From contig WNNJ02002080.1 in the NCBI GenBank assembly GCA_012934845.2, forward strand, positions 19,411 through 83,410: 64,000 bases of DNA, in the 5' to 3' direction. Under the pieces are notes generated by a model. The model was not told where the DNA came from. It did no database searches and was given only the letters and a program-made list of their open reading frames with translations. Below, piece by piece: positions 1-10,885 of the stretch. Numbering within the stretch: position 1 is the first letter of the stretch; every line of letters begins with the position of its first letter. A program made the position numbers and the translations under genes. Source of the stretch: Pomphorhynchus laevis. Taxonomy: Eukaryota; Acanthocephala; Palaeacanthocephala; Echinorhynchida; Pomphorhynchidae.

Positions 1-372
1 TAATAAATAAAATACTTTGTATTAGAATAAGATACTAGATAGTTTTATCCTAGGAAATACATCATTAGCATGTATTTGGCCTCGCTGCTATGTTTGGTAG
101 AGGAGTTACAGGCTGAAACCTGATAACATAGCAATTCCTCCTGATGACCTCTAATCATTATTCTGATACAACGTCTGTTATTTATAAGTCAATTCATACA
201 AATGACTTTTTTAATTACAATTTTTTTTAACTTGATTTAAATTATAAAAATCTTATATAACAATTATTTATTTTATTATTTAATTATTAAATTTTGATTT
301 AGCATTATTGTGTTATGTTTATTTTATAATTATATTAAATACGTAGACTCAGGTAGCTTATTTGATTTGATA
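1..372 (+). mobile_element. PLE family A, 3' terminal UTR copy
   Basis: This is a copy of the PLE-A terminal untranslated region, cut by the window edge. It holds the conserved structured module at about 33-165: a small hairpin around 57-78, arms CTGCTATG and (A)CATAGCA, then CTGATGACCTCT. It ends with the recurrent terminal motif near 345-365 (ACGTAGACTCAGGTAGCT). A second copy of the element begins at once, so the two lie head to tail. No coding sequence is seen here. Confidence 0.7.
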
Positions 373-980
373 AATACCATACAATATAAAATATAATACA
401 TCAAATAATGAAATTGTAAGAATTGCAACAATATGTAATGATATTGGCTTTCTTCAAAATCATTTAAATAATTTAATAGATACATATTTTAAACTAGGTT
501 ACTATAAAAATAACATCAAACAGAAAATTGTAAAATATATAAATCAACATAATAATATAAAGAATAAATTTAAACTCTTTAGTGGCAAATTTTTATGGAT
601 GGATAATAAATAATATACTTTGTATTAGAATAATATACTAGATGGTTTTATCAGAGGAAATACATCATTAGCATGTATTTGGCCCCGCTGCTATGTTGGG
701 TAGATGAGTTAGGGGCCGAAACCTGATAGCATAGCAGTTCCTCCTGATGACCTCTAATTCTTATTCTGATACAACGTCTGTTATTTATTAGTCAATTCAT
801 AAAAATGACGTTTATTTTAAATTTCAATTTTTTATTTTAACTTGATTTAAATTATAGAAAATCTAAAAACAATTATTAATTTTATTATTTAATTATTAAA
901 TTTTGATTTGGCATTATTATGTTTTGTTTATTTTATAATTATATTAAATACGTAGGCTCAGTTAGCTGATTTTATCTATA
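373..980 (+). mobile_element. PLE family A, RT C-terminus and 3' UTR
   Basis: A broken 5'-truncated copy. Positions about 404-613 encode the C-terminal thumb part of the PLE-A RT (contains NDIGFLQNHLNNLID and ends FLWMDNK followed by a stop). No GIY-YIG domain follows the RT, so in this family the endonuclease is not C-terminal. From 614 comes the structured UTR module (about 640-765) and the terminal motif (CGTAGGCTCAGTTAGCTG) near 950-970. Confidence 0.75.
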
Positions 981-1084
981 TACTTTAAACTCTATAAAAC
1001 TAAAAAACTTCTTATTTTTCCTTCTTTGTTCCTATAAAACTATATAATCAAATGGTAGAAGATTATGGGTTTAGTATTTATTAA

Positions 1085-1262
1085 TAAATAATTATTAAAA
1101 GACGTCAGGAGGAACAACTCTTTTATCAGATTACGGCCTCTATTCCTCGACCCAACATAGCAGCGGGATCAAATACTTGCTAATGACATATTTTTTTGAT
1201 AAAAATTGATTATTAAGTGTACCTTATTCTAATACAAATTATATTGTTTATTATCCATCGAT
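1085..1262 (-). mobile_element. PLE family A, diverged UTR module
   Basis: An inverted, diverged copy of the UTR module. On the minus strand it has the ATAATAAACAATATA lead-in, the CTGCTATG arm and the terminal CTCCTGACGTC box. It is older than the copies at 35.6 and 36.2 kb, judging by the number of changes seen by eye. Confidence 0.6.
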
Positions 1263-1274
1263 AAAAATATTTCG

Positions 1275-1400
1275 ATTTATAGTTTATATATTGTAAATTT
1301 AAGATTTTAATAATATTTTGTTGATTTACAATTTTCCGTTATAAGAACAAGAAGAAAATTATAAAATTTGCTTAAAAATTAGCAGAAAATAATAACGTCG
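1275..1400 (+). repeat. Dispersed repeat also found at 19.35 kb
   Basis: About 110 bp (TTTTAATAATATTTTG, then CGTTATAAGAA.AAGAA.AAA and GAATT.GCTT..AATTAGCAG) recurs at about 19350-19460 on the same strand, and in part at about 2635-2690 on the opposite strand. No coding or terminal inverted repeat is visible. It may be a piece of a non-autonomous element. Confidence 0.5.
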
Positions 1401-1657
1401 TTCAATTGAGATATTTAAATTAGACTAAATTATTTTGTTGAGCCAAAAGTAACTATTTTCTTAAGTATTTAACTTATACATGAGCATTGAATTTAATTCT
1501 TTGAACTTATTCATCCTTATAAGAAAATCTGTCTTAGAGTAATTTAACGATAAAACTCGAATTTAAGTTAAATGTGTGTTGATAAAATAACTTATTTTGT
1601 TGATAAAATAACTTATTTTGTTGATAAAATATATTATCGCGAGTAGGTTCCTAGAAT

Positions 1658-1777
1658 CTAAAAATGGTTCGGTTTTTCTTGGCTAGCTTCTGACTTAATA
1701 TCCATGGACTGTTGATTCTGCTGCTCTCTCGAAGCATAAAAATCTTGTAGATCCTTGATTGCTGTGGCGGTTCTGCG
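1658..1777 (-). CDS. PET117-like gene, exon 2 (terminal)
   Basis: 39 codons plus TAG, after a pyrimidine-rich acceptor (gttctatttag). The AIKDLQD...REQQN segment fits the VIRDIERQ...KEN region of PET117 proteins. The last 15 residues (KSEASQEKPNHF) are polar and show no recognisable family match. The exon stands out as GC-richer than its surroundings. Confidence 0.68.
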   Translation of the reverse strand, partial: RRTATAIKDLQDFYASREQQNQQSMDIKSEASQEKPNHF

Positions 1778-4700
1778 CTAAATAGAACTAGACGTTGCAA
1801 ATAAGTTGATTCTTTAATCCGTGAATTATAATTACCTCTAAGAATTTCCCATTTCTTAGAGATTTAGAAATTATGAACGATTTAGAAATTCTAAATCGTT
1901 CATAAAATAAACGATTTAAATTAAAAAGACAATAAGATTCTTTATTGATGTCTAGCATTGTATTTCCAAAAAGTGATGCAAATATATTTTGTTAATATTT
2001 CCGTATAAAAACCCTTGTGAAAGTAGTGAAATTTCGACTCATTTTGCAAATACCTTGAATTATGAGAAGGTTTGAAATATAATAAATTTCTAAATCCAAA
2101 ATCAATATGCTTTATTTGTCAAGTCTGCAATGTTAATTGAGCATTATATAACAGCACTGTCTAAATTTATATTCATTATGTTAAATTATAAAATGAAATT
2201 AATTATTATTAAATATTATTAATTATATTATTAATCTACAAAATATTTAATTAACGCTTGATGTTTAGCTTGTATTGTGCTATCGAAACTACATTCGAAA
2301 CATGTAGTTTCATTTTTTTAAATATAGTTTCATAAAAATTAATTTTCATTCTAAGTTTAAATAATAAATTCTATCGTTGTATTAATACAAATTGCATTAC
2401 ATCTTTGTAATTATTAATTATTTATCTTTATTTCTAAAAAAATATCTTTTATTTATATATCGTATAAAATACGTAGACATTGTTATCTGATCTAATTGGT
2501 TCAACGAACAGATTATTATTAACCTGTTAATTTTGTTTTTCCCGATAATATAACATGTTAGAAATACTAAAACAATGTATTTTTGAAATGACATTATTAT
2601 TTCTTATTTTCAAGCAAGTTTGATGAATTATTTCTTTTCTTATAATGGAGAATTATACATCAACAAAATATTATTAAAAACATTTAAACTATTAAGCGGA
2701 AATGTTTTTACGGATAGATAATAAACAATATGCTTTGTATTAAAATATGGTTATACTGACAAGTTACTTTTGACCTGTGGAATAATCTACTAAATAATCA
2801 AATTTCATAAGATGAAATACGTCATTAGAATGTATTTAGCCCCTCTGTTACTTTAAGTTAATGAATAGGTGCTGAAGCCAGGTAACATAGCAGTTCCTCC
2901 TGATTACCTCTTATCCTTATTCTGATACATCGTCTGTAATTTATTAGTCAATTAGTAAGAATTAAGTTTTATCTTAAATTTAAATTATCATAAATTATTT
3001 ATTATATAAATTATATTAAATCATTATAATTATTTATTTTTATAATTATTTATCTTTTTTTATTTATGTAGTATAAAATACGTAGACTCAGTTACCTGAT
3101 CTGATCTATTTGTGTCTGAGATTGTATTCAACCTGTTAAATAGGACAGATTTAAAACAAATTATTTTTTAAATAATTTTAAAACAAATTATTTGTTAAAT
3201 TTATAAATAACATTTGGTTTATAAAATATTAGTCTACATTTTAAGTAGTCTACATACCTGAGTCTACATACTTTATACTATATTTTAAATAAAACAATGC
3301 TAAATAAAAATAAAATAATAAATAATTAAATAATTAATAATAATTATATAAGATTTTAAATAATTTATAAAGAGTTAAAACTTTAAATTGAAATTTAAAA
3401 TAACAGTCAATTTTTATAAATTTACTTATACATAGCTATGAACAAATTCATATGTCTATAAAGCTTAAAATTGAAGTCAGGGCTATCAATTGGAACGACT
3501 ATTTCCTCTCACTTGAACATGTTTGTCTAAGATATCATTGAACACTATTATGTCGATTCTTAAAGATTTCTTTATTTAATGTATTATATTTAAGTCATAA
3601 TATGCATGCATTCTCATGCAAAAATATTTCCTCTGATGAAATTTAAATTATGTCATCTTTACGAAATAAATTAAAAGTAGTTTTAATTGTACCTTTAATT
3701 AGATGTTAATTGATGTTTATTTATAAACATCAATTAATTAGTTTTATCAAGAATGAGGCTACCTTGATAAATTTGTTCGCTTATTGAATAAAAATTATAA
3801 GTTAAATACACATATATCATCAATATATCGAAACATATATTTCATATCTTTATATAATTTAGATTTATTATTTTACAGTTATGAACAAACTCATATTATA
3901 TAAAGATTTAAAATAAGTCAGCAATATTTGGGCTGCTATTAAATCAAATCGGAACACCTTTTACTTGTCTGAATATAACCTTTTAAGCACACTTTACTTG
4001 TTCTAACTTTTAAATAATTTTGATTTATCAAAATATTTAAATCTTCTATTAATTCAATTTTATCCATATATTTATATTTACTTGATATTAAATTTTTGTT
4101 TACTTAAATAAACAAATTAAAACATATGTTTATTTTTCCACTGATTCGGAGGTAGGGTTGTAGAGGCAGTGCACGCACGAGACGTGACCAAGTATCACGA
4201 TCCTGAATGACCGACCATACTTTTCTTTCGGATAGTCCTAAGCGTTCCATAGCAAGATGGAGAGTTTGATCTTTACATCTATACCGATGTCTGCCTCGAG
4301 GTCTCTATTCAAAAAGTCTAATTTTGAAACACTTTACAGAGAATGCACCACCTAGCCATTCTCAAAACGAGGCCTAACCACCTCACAAAGCCCAACACCT
4401 ACAGGAATCGGCTAAGACTTGCAGAACTTTGCACTCCTATATATCTCCAACAACCTATCTCTTGGTATCCGGTTAAACGTCTTCTCAAAATACACAAAAC
4501 ACATGTGAACCGGTTGAGCGTACTCTACGATACGTTTGAGAATAGTTAAAAGTGAAAAACTAATCCGTAGTTTCTCGACCAGAACGAAAGACACATTCTC
4601 TTACTACAATTGTCCATCGACAATCAGTCGTACATTAGCTCAATGATCCTAGCAAATAGAAACCGGGATGCCAAGAAAGTAATACCGATATAGTGCTGCG

Positions 4701-7129
4701 TTGACATATCGTTTTAAACACTCCATTTTTTCTGCTAAATCTAAATTTGTATAAAGCGTTCTAAAATCGAATGTACGTATATTTTGAAAATTTATTCCTT
4801 TTGTGTGTTCTAAAAATTCTTTTGTAGAATTAATACTGAAATAGTGTTTTATACCAGTATTAATTTCGATTACCTTGCAATATTTTTTAAAGTGTGCTTT
4901 AATTACTTTAAGTATTTTATTCATATAGACAGAAGGTGGTTTTAATGTACATTTAAAAGCACTACATATAAACCTAGGTTTTATTGAATTTTTGTGTAAT
5001 TTTGGATTCCAATATAATATAGGAATAGTTTTATTATCTGATTCAACCTTTATACCCTTTTTATCCATTATAGAACAGACACTTGTAATAATTGTTTTAA
5101 AACTCAACTCACTACGTTCATATGTTGGATTTACATTTAAATCATTAGAATTAACCTCTTTCATTAGTATATCATAAAAATATTTTTGCATATGAAGACA
5201 AAGTTATTACTAGCTTTGTCAATAGTTGTTATTATTTAGTAATCCTTTATCTTAGTAAGCTCTTTATACATATCTTTATTAATTTTATCTTTCCTTTTGT
5301 AATTGTTTGTTATTTTCATTTTATTTTTAATTTTATCAAATATATAATATAAGAATTAAATATTAAATATTAAATATTAAATTAATTAATATAATTATTA
5401 GAATTAAATACACATATATCATCAATGTATCGAAACATATATTTCATATATCTACATTGTTTAAATTTAGTTTTCACACAGTTATGAACAAATTCATATT
5501 CTATAAAGCTTAAAAACAAGTAAGCTATAATTGGGCTACTATTACCACCCATTGGAACACCTTTTACTTGTCTAAATATAGATGTCCCTACTTTTAAATA
5601 ATTTTGATTTATCAAAATATTTAAGGATTTTATTAATTCAATTTTATCCATATATTTATATTTACTTGATGGTTTAATTTTTGTTAGATAGGTGTTATTG
5701 TTATTATAACATATATATGTATATCTTTTTTCGAATATAAGATTAATTTATTTTACTGGCGCTTCTTTAATATCTACTAAACCTAGATTTGTATAAAGAG
5801 TAATAAAGTCGTAAATAGTTATATTTTGAAAATTTGTTCCTTTTGTCTGTTCTAAAAATTCTTTTGTAGAATTAATACTGAAATAGTGTTTTATACAGTA
5901 TTAATTTCGATTACTCTACAATATTTCTTGAAGTGTGCTTTTATTATTTAAAGTATTTCATTCATATAAACATCAAATGGTTTTAATATACATTTTAAAG
6001 CATTACACATGAACCTAGGTTTTATGGGATTCTTATGTAATTTTGGATTCCAATATAATATAGGTATAGTTTTATTATCTTTCTCATGTGTGCTTTAATT
6101 ACTTTAAGTATTTTATTTATATAAACAGAAAGTGGTTTTAATGTACATATAATGTACATTAAATACTGAAATACTAATTAAATACTTATGTGCATTAATC
6201 TTATAATACGGTTTTAATGTATTATATTCATTTATTAAGTTTATGGTTTATTTTTTGTGCTATCTATACATTTATTAATAAAGTTTATTGTTAGTGTATA
6301 TTAACATATGTTAATAATTCTATTATTAACATTTTGTTGCCCGATTAAAGTATTTTATATTACAGTATTTTAGAATAACTGTCTAGTATAAGACTTAACC
6401 TATCATAGTAGGTAATTAATCTTTGATTTATTGAACAAATGATATTTTAGAAAAACTTCTTATATTTACATAAAGATCTTTTAGCATTTTATTTCTCAAA
6501 AGTTGTTTTAATATTTCTAATTGCTCATATATATCTTTTTTAATATTTTAACTCTATTTTTCTTATTCATTTTATCGCCATGACATCTTGGCTTGCATTT
6601 AAACCGATTATTATATAATAGTTGTTTATTATTTACTATACTACTTCTGCCTTTTATACTACAATAACTGTCTGTTATACAACTCAACCTATCATAATCA
6701 TTAATTAATCTATGATTTATTGAACAAATGGTATCTTTAGAAAAACTTCTTATGTTTAAATAATGATATTTTAGCTTATTATCTTTTAATAGTTGTTTTA
6801 GTATTTCTAATTATTCAGATCTATTTTAATATTTTTAAGTCTATTTTAAGATATTCAATATGTTTAATTCTATTTGTAAGTTTATTTATTTAACAACATA
6901 ATATTTTTTATTGTATATAACAATTTATTTTTATATAAATCAGAATTTGCCGACAAAAAGTACAATTTAAATATAGTACAACATAAATAAAATATTTAAA
7001 ATTACAATATAAAATATAGAATGCAACATTCACCTTTTCATCAGTAGATCGCCAATTGTTAACAGATGCGAATGTAATGCAAGATAAAGTAATAGATACG
7101 GCTAATGTGATTTTAGAAGTCGTGGACAT
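1658..7129 (-). CDS. PET117-like cytochrome c oxidase assembly factor, two exons
   Basis: Exon 1 (7129..7034) encodes MSTTSKITLAVSITLSC... ending STDEK; exon 2 (1777..1658) begins RRTATAIKDLQ and ends at TAG. Both junctions are phase 0: donor AAAAG|gtgaat, acceptor ctatttag|CGC. The 71-residue product matches my memory of PET117 proteins: the MS..SK start, a hydrophobic stretch at about 7-23, V then a polar stretch with D, and R......IRD-like residues over the junction. PET117 is a small mitochondrial inner-membrane protein needed with PDK/MITRAC-type factors for complex IV assembly. The 5256-bp intron contains PLE-A and LINE fragments. The protein is at the short end of the family, so an unnoticed exon is possible. 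The phase agreement and alignment across the junction make the gene likely. Confidence 0.72.
1790..2460. other. AT-rich intron sequence, no feature
   Basis: Part of the PET117 intron. Apart from a small hairpin at about 1860-1915 (AACGATTTAGAAATTCTAAATCGTT) I see nothing supportable. Just left of the exon, at about 1577-1632, the phrase ATAACTTATTTTGTTG is repeated in tandem. Confidence 0.4.
2465..3112 (+). mobile_element. PLE family A terminal sequences, diverged
   Basis: Positions about 2690-3110 hold a diverged plus-strand PLE-A tail: FLWMDNK-like remnant, the module at 2805-2910 with hairpin ATACGT..ATGTAT and CTGATTACCTC, and the terminal motif near 3080-3100. The left part (2465-2690) carries a minus-strand copy of the repeat also seen at 19.35-19.58 kb. 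Confidence 0.5.
3240..4115 (-). mobile_element. PLE family A, UTR end and RT remnant
   Basis: An old minus-strand copy. The terminal motif and AT-rich UTR lie at 3240-3420. About 3430-4110 matches, in broken form, the RT region that is better preserved at 27.5-28.4 kb: the Y(I/L)DD-equivalent stretch near 3815-3850 and the GGNSSP equivalent near 3930-3960. It is heavily broken, and the segment order suggests an internal duplication. Confidence 0.55.
4140..4612 (-). mobile_element. LINE fragment, RTE-like (same family as 17.6-19.3 kb)
   Basis: Minus strand. Positions 4594..4412 encode an RT palm fragment (VYFEKTFNRIPRDRLLEI, equivalent to FVD.EKAFDR.PR), in which the catalytic D has become Y. 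Positions about 4330..4140 encode the C-terminal tail (PRGRHRYR...ERKVWSVIQDRDTW). The same tail (RKVWSVVQHRDVW) ends the LINE at 17.6-19.3 kb, so these are two copies of one family. The piece lies in the PET117 intron and has lost everything between palm and tail. Confidence 0.65.
4640..5345 (-). mobile_element. PLE family A, RT fragment
   Basis: Minus-strand broken copy. Positions 5191..4730 encode the fingers and start of the palm (YWNPKLHKN.IKPRFICSAF, then a F.TLYTNLDL-like motif A). The finger region upstream runs to about 5340. Broken, with a few visible breaks. It sits in the PET117 intron in the gene's sense orientation. Confidence 0.75.
5390..6860 (-). mobile_element. PLE family A, RT and pre-RT linker fragments
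   Basis: A minus-strand composite. Positions 5651..5390 encode the palm (GVPMGGNSSPIIAYLFLSF and YIDDICVFN). 6080..5750 encodes the finger region. 6850..6300 encodes the linker between the GIY-YIG domain and the RT (KPRCHGDKMNKKN, IRSFSKDT, DYDRLSC), with part of it present twice. The linker shares HGDK.NKK with the end of the GIY-YIG piece at 11.6 kb, which helps set the domain order. Broken in several places. Confidence 0.65.
7034..7129 (-). CDS. PET117-like gene, exon 1
   Basis: 32 codons from ATG (7129..7127). About 11 of 32 residues agree with the vertebrate PET117 start that I recall, including MS, SK, the L, S and L of the hydrophobic stretch, and V23. The exon ends at a GT donor; reading on gives an AT-rich tail with no family resemblance. 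Confidence 0.75.
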
Positions 7130-7134
7130 CTTAA

Positions 7135-7565
7135 ATACGTGCAGTCTTAAATAAATAAAATATATAACATTTAATACTTAAAATAACAATTTATCGTATT
7201 AAACATAATATATTTTGATAAGATAATTAGCGTAATTTAATAAAAAAAATGCCGCTGAATTTTAAAGTTAATAAGAGAATAAATTTTAGCGACTACAGTT
7301 CCCTTAAATAATAATGCTAATATTTTATTTAAATTTAATTAGCGAAATTGTTTTAATAATTAAATTTGATATTTAAAATGCTTTAATTAATAATATTTAA
7401 GTAATTAAATATAATTTGTATAGCACTAAGCAGTCATAGAGCAAGGAAAAACTATTTGGAACCTATAATATCTTGTCCTAGTATAATGCTAATAATATTA
7501 TGATAATAATATCATGTTTTTTTTATAATATCATGTTTTTTTTCGTCTTCGCTATCATTATGGCT
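7135..7565. other. AT-rich intergenic, possible PET117 promoter side
   Basis: Sequence upstream of the PET117-like ATG. It is strongly AT-rich with no ORF or repeat that I can support, and no clear promoter element. A short direct repeat (TAATATCATGTTTTTTTT-like) occurs at about 7505-7545. Confidence 0.35.
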
Positions 7566-8040
7566 TCTCCTCGTCCATCTTGTCTTGTTTCTCTTCGTAT
7601 CTTTCCAAGCGATCATTTTCCGTCCATTCTAACTCAATGAGTTCTCCTTTAACTTCACTCTCTTGTAGTGTACATCAAGGTTCAGTACTTGGTCCTATTC
7701 TATTTATGTTTCTTCTTGAAGATTTATCTTTTATAACTAATAAATTCTGCTTCAGAATAATGCAGTACGCTGATGATATACTTCTTTATTCTCACTCGTC
7801 TCCTCATTTCCTAAGCAAACTTTTCATATCCTCGTCAATTTGCCTTCGTGCTCTATCAGAACATCTAATTTCTTTGTGCATGTCCCTTAATCCTACCAAG
7901 TCTAAAGTGTTATGGATATCACCATCCTCCGTTTCTGTATTTCCTCCTTCTCTGTATCTTCAGACCACAATTATTCGTACTGTTGACAAATTTATTATAA
8001 TTTTCAAACGCATTTGCATTCGTCATCAAAAAAGTTGATT
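7566..8040 (+). mobile_element. Non-LTR RT fragment (Jockey/I-like)
   Basis: The open frame carries VHQGSVLGPILF (motif B of APE-type LINE RTs, usually VPQGSVLGP) and MQYADDILLYSH (catalytic YADD, motif C), followed by LNPTKSKVLW, the usual .L..N..K.. segment. Only the palm is present, about 150 residues, with no endonuclease, ORF1 or 3' end. It is a truncated relic of a family not otherwise seen in the window. GC content is above the surroundings. Confidence 0.75.
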
Positions 8041-8485
8041 TGTTATTGATTTGAAATTAAACAACAAAATTACAATAATTATTTAAAACATCAAATAGAA
8101 TACCGAAATATAATAACGAACCGAAAATTGAAGCAAATTGAAAAATACTAAAATATATAAATAGATATTAATAATATTTTAATATTATTAAAATTAATAT
8201 AAATATATTAATATAAAAAAATAATATTATTAAAATTAATATTTTAATCTATTAGATATTAATAATTCTTAATTTGTTCAGGATGATCACAATTTAATAG
8301 TTGAATTGATAAATCAATTGATCACAATTTAATAGGTAATGTGTATAAAATATGCTAACGAAACATTGATATAAAATATAGATACTGTAAAATTGTCTTT
8401 AATTATTTTCATTCTCAACTTAGGATGCCGATAATGAACAGACTTAAAAAGGGGTCAATAAAATGCTAACGATCATTAGAAAAAT
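8041..8485. other. AT-rich 5' flank of the GPCR gene
   Basis: Very AT-rich. A TATAAAA at 8344-8350 lies about 135 bp before the GPCR start codon and could be a TATA box, but such strings are common by chance at this base composition. Confidence 0.3.
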
Positions 8486-9604
8486 ATGAATATAACAAGT
8501 AGCGTCTTTAATCCTTTAAATTTGTCAAATAATGTTGCATTGAAAGCCACTTTCTGGATAGAAGAACGCTCACAATTTAGCGAAATCTTAGATAAAATAT
8601 GCCACGTAATTGATTTGTTAATAATATTCTTCGGTTTAACCGGCAACACACTGGCAATAATAGTTTTTATGCGTAGGTCCCTATTGAAATTAAGCGTCAG
8701 TGTTCTTACAGTTCTACTGTCGATAGCCGATAATTCGGAAATTTTAACCATTATCCTTGTCAACTGGATATTCCATAATCGAGGCATCGATGATTGCACC
8801 CATCAACTTTGGATATGCTGTCATTTCCAAGGATATCTTGATATGGTGTTCAGTGCGATTTCTTCATGGACAGTGATATTTGTTTCAGTTGACCGATGGT
8901 TTTGTGTCAATAGACCAATGAGGAAAGTGTCTCTATTTAATAAGCGTAATGTAAGCAATATTGTTATTGTCTATATAATACTGGCCTTTATCATATTCGC
9001 TTGGTTTCCTATTATGACAAAGTATAACCGTACGGAAATAAAAACCGATGGACGTACCCCAAACTACGTTATGCAATGTCAACTAAGGAGTCGAATAGTC
9101 TACAAAATACTGGGTGTTATCGATGTATTTATAATCTACATTATACCCTTGATAGTATTAATAATTCTAAACGCAATGACAATTTCAAAGTTAAGTTCGA
9201 AATCGCAAACGATGCGTGAACATAAGACAATAGCAAAAGTTACACCCGGTCATTATCTACTAACAACAGTTACTAAGCAAAACAGCACGTTCAGACGAAA
9301 GTTTTCCAAAACAGCTAATGCAGAATTTATCGCCAATGTGATGCTAACATCTGTAGCCATATCATACGTGATTTGCCTAATTCCTTTTCAGGTAAACTGG
9401 TGTTTCAATCAAATTGTCGAATTAACAGGAAAAGACCTACGTTACAGGGATTCCGTAACCACAAGACACCGAATCACATTGACAATTAAGAATCTAAACT
9501 ACATGAGTAACTTCTTCCTGTATTCTGCAACATCTAGCTTATTCAGGCGAGAAATAAAACTATTTATAATTTCAGAATTCAAAAGTAAAACACAAACCGT
9601 TTAA
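8486..9604 (+). CDS. Class A (rhodopsin-like) G protein-coupled receptor, probably peptide type
   Basis: A 372-residue single-exon receptor from ATG to TAA. Seven hydrophobic segments are visible: TM1 ~40-62 with GN at 53-54; TM2 ~70-94 with AD at 81-82; TM3 ~109-138 ending VDRW (DRY position); TM4 ~156-176; TM5 ~205-232 with P221; TM6 ~281-303 with P300; TM7 ~332-352 with NFFLY in place of NPxxY. Cys residues before TM3 (104, 111, 112) and C198 can form the usual TM3-ECL2 disulfide. N-glycosylation sites occur at N2 and N12. It resembles the many diverged invertebrate peptide receptors (FMRFamide or TRH-receptor-like); ligand unknown. Unusual points are DRW, no CWxP tryptophan in TM6, and no proline in the TM7 motif. 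The frame is intact, unlike the surrounding elements, so it is probably a functional host gene. Its neighbours are TE fragments. Confidence 0.87.
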   Translation: MNITSSVFNPLNLSNNVALKATFWIEERSQFSEILDKICHVIDLLIIFFGLTGNTLAIIVFMRRSLLKLSVSVLTVLLSIADNSEILTIILVNWIFHNRGIDDCTHQLWICCHFQGYLDMVFSAISSWTVIFVSVDRWFCVNRPMRKVSLFNKRNVSNIVIVYIILAFIIFAWFPIMTKYNRTEIKTDGRTPNYVMQCQLRSRIVYKILGVIDVFIIYIIPLIVLIILNAMTISKLSSKSQTMREHKTIAKVTPGHYLLTTVTKQNSTFRRKFSKTANAEFIANVMLTSVAISYVICLIPFQVNWCFNQIVELTGKDLRYRDSVTTRHRITLTIKNLNYMSNFFLYSATSSLFRREIKLFIISEFKSKTQTV

Positions 9605-9797
9605 AATTGTTTATAAAACTTTTTAAAATGTTGTAAATCATTTATAAAATTATTATTTCCTAATCTGTACATGTTCACTAATCGCATACCTAACTAACCC
9701 GAACAGACTGGACATTAAAATCGAATTTGATATCAATAGCTCTAGAATACTGAAAACATCAATTTTCATCAACATGAATAGTGATATATCAAAATTC

Positions 9798-9803
9798 AAT
9801 AAA
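9798..9803 (+). terminator. Candidate polyadenylation signal for the GPCR gene
   Basis: AATAAA lies 194 bp after the GPCR stop codon, the first such hexamer downstream. It is only suggestive in DNA this AT-rich. Confidence 0.3.
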
Positions 9804-9884
9804 TTTAATCTACTTCCAGAAGTATGATTTATACTTTAAAATATATAAATTTATTTGTTAAATTACTCGATAAATACGTACGAA

Positions 9885-9965
9885 TTCAGTATGCATTATA
9901 TAAATCTAGATTTAGCAGATATTAAAGAAGCGTTGGAAAAATTAATTAATCTTACATTCAGAAAA
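9885..9965 (+). mobile_element. PLE family A, small RT scrap
   Basis: About 75 bp matching the NLDLADIKEALEKLINL.F.KRY segment of the PLE-A RT in other copies (compare 28200..28110 on the minus strand). No other part of the element is attached. Confidence 0.6.
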
Positions 9966-10021
9966 AGATATTAAAAAATGAAAAAAGATAAATAATTATA
10001 AATAATAAATGATAATAAAAC

Positions 10022-10275
10022 TATAATGCATATTTAACCCTGACTGCCTTGACACTGACAAAGCGCATCAAGTCCGAGTGCAATATCTGGTACATGGATG
10101 ATATCACGTTAGGTGGTGATTTGAACACGTTGCTCTCAGACTGGAGTATGTTGACGGCGCGAGGAAAAGAGCTGGGACTCGTCATCAATGTTGGCGAGTG
10201 TGAGCTCATTACTGACGACAACGATGTGAGAAGTTTCAATGAAGTCGCTCCAGACAATAAAATGTTTTGCATATT
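10022..10275 (+). mobile_element. RT fragment, Y(L/M)DD...GG family
   Basis: Encodes SECNIWYMDDITLGGD, then about 25 residues on LGLVINVGECELIT. This is the catalytic palm of an invertebrate retroelement type in which the core reads WYLDDGTLGG and is followed by G..LN..KCE. About 80 residues remain. A C-terminal domain that I associate with the same type lies on the opposite strand at 12.2-12.8 kb. GC is well above the flanks, so the insertion or its decay is fairly recent. Confidence 0.65.
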
Positions 10276-10660
10276 CTCTATTATAAATATTCAAATCAAC
10301 TATAAATATCAATAAATTTTAATTATATAATTGATTTTTAACCGTTTATCTAAAAAAATATTACAAATGTTGCATACGAAGAATATTAGAGAAATATTAG
10401 TTTCGGCACTAATTTCTCAACAAGGCTGCATTATTAAAATTTAAATCAAATTTGAAATAATCTTTGGCAAACTTTACTTTGCAAATTTGTTTTAAAATAC
10501 AAATCTCAGTTTTAAGCTTGGCACGCACAAACTACTTTGCAACTCACACAGAGAATTTATTAGGAATTGTCTCATTAATTATGATAGAATTTTGAACATA
10601 AAACAATTAGAATTTGAAATTAAAGAATTGGGAAGTTGAAAATTAAATTAATTTAATATG
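10276..10660. other. AT-rich intergenic, no feature
   Basis: Nothing supportable. A phrase near 10515-10550 (CAAACTACTTTGCAACTCACA) resembles one near 26695-26730, which may be a weak dispersed repeat. Confidence 0.3.
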
Positions 10661-10664
10661 CAAA

Positions 10665-10885
10665 TCAAATCAGCTAACTGAGTCTACGTATTTAATATAA
10701 TTATAAAATAAACAAAACATAATAATGCTAAATCAAAATTTAATAATTAAATAATAAAATAAATATTTTTTTAAGATGTTTTATAATTTATATCAAGTAA
10801 AATAAAAAATTGAAATTTAAATTAAAAGTCAATATTATGAATTGACTAATAAATAACAGACGTTGTATCAGAATAAGGATTATCG
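10665..10885 (-). mobile_element. PLE family A, terminal UTR piece
   Basis: A minus-strand copy of the distal UTR: terminal motif (AGCTAACTGAGTCTACGT on plus) at 10672-10692, then the AT-rich UTR and the ATAACAGACGTTGTATCAGAAT block at about 10852-10875. The structured module is missing. Confidence 0.65.

Noticed and set aside
1-980. LTR-type element from the repeated UTR ends
   Set aside because: The repeats are 3' UTRs of adjoining PLE copies attached to a PLE RT (GGNSSP, YIDD, GIY-YIG in the family). No protease, integrase, capsid or primer binding site is seen.
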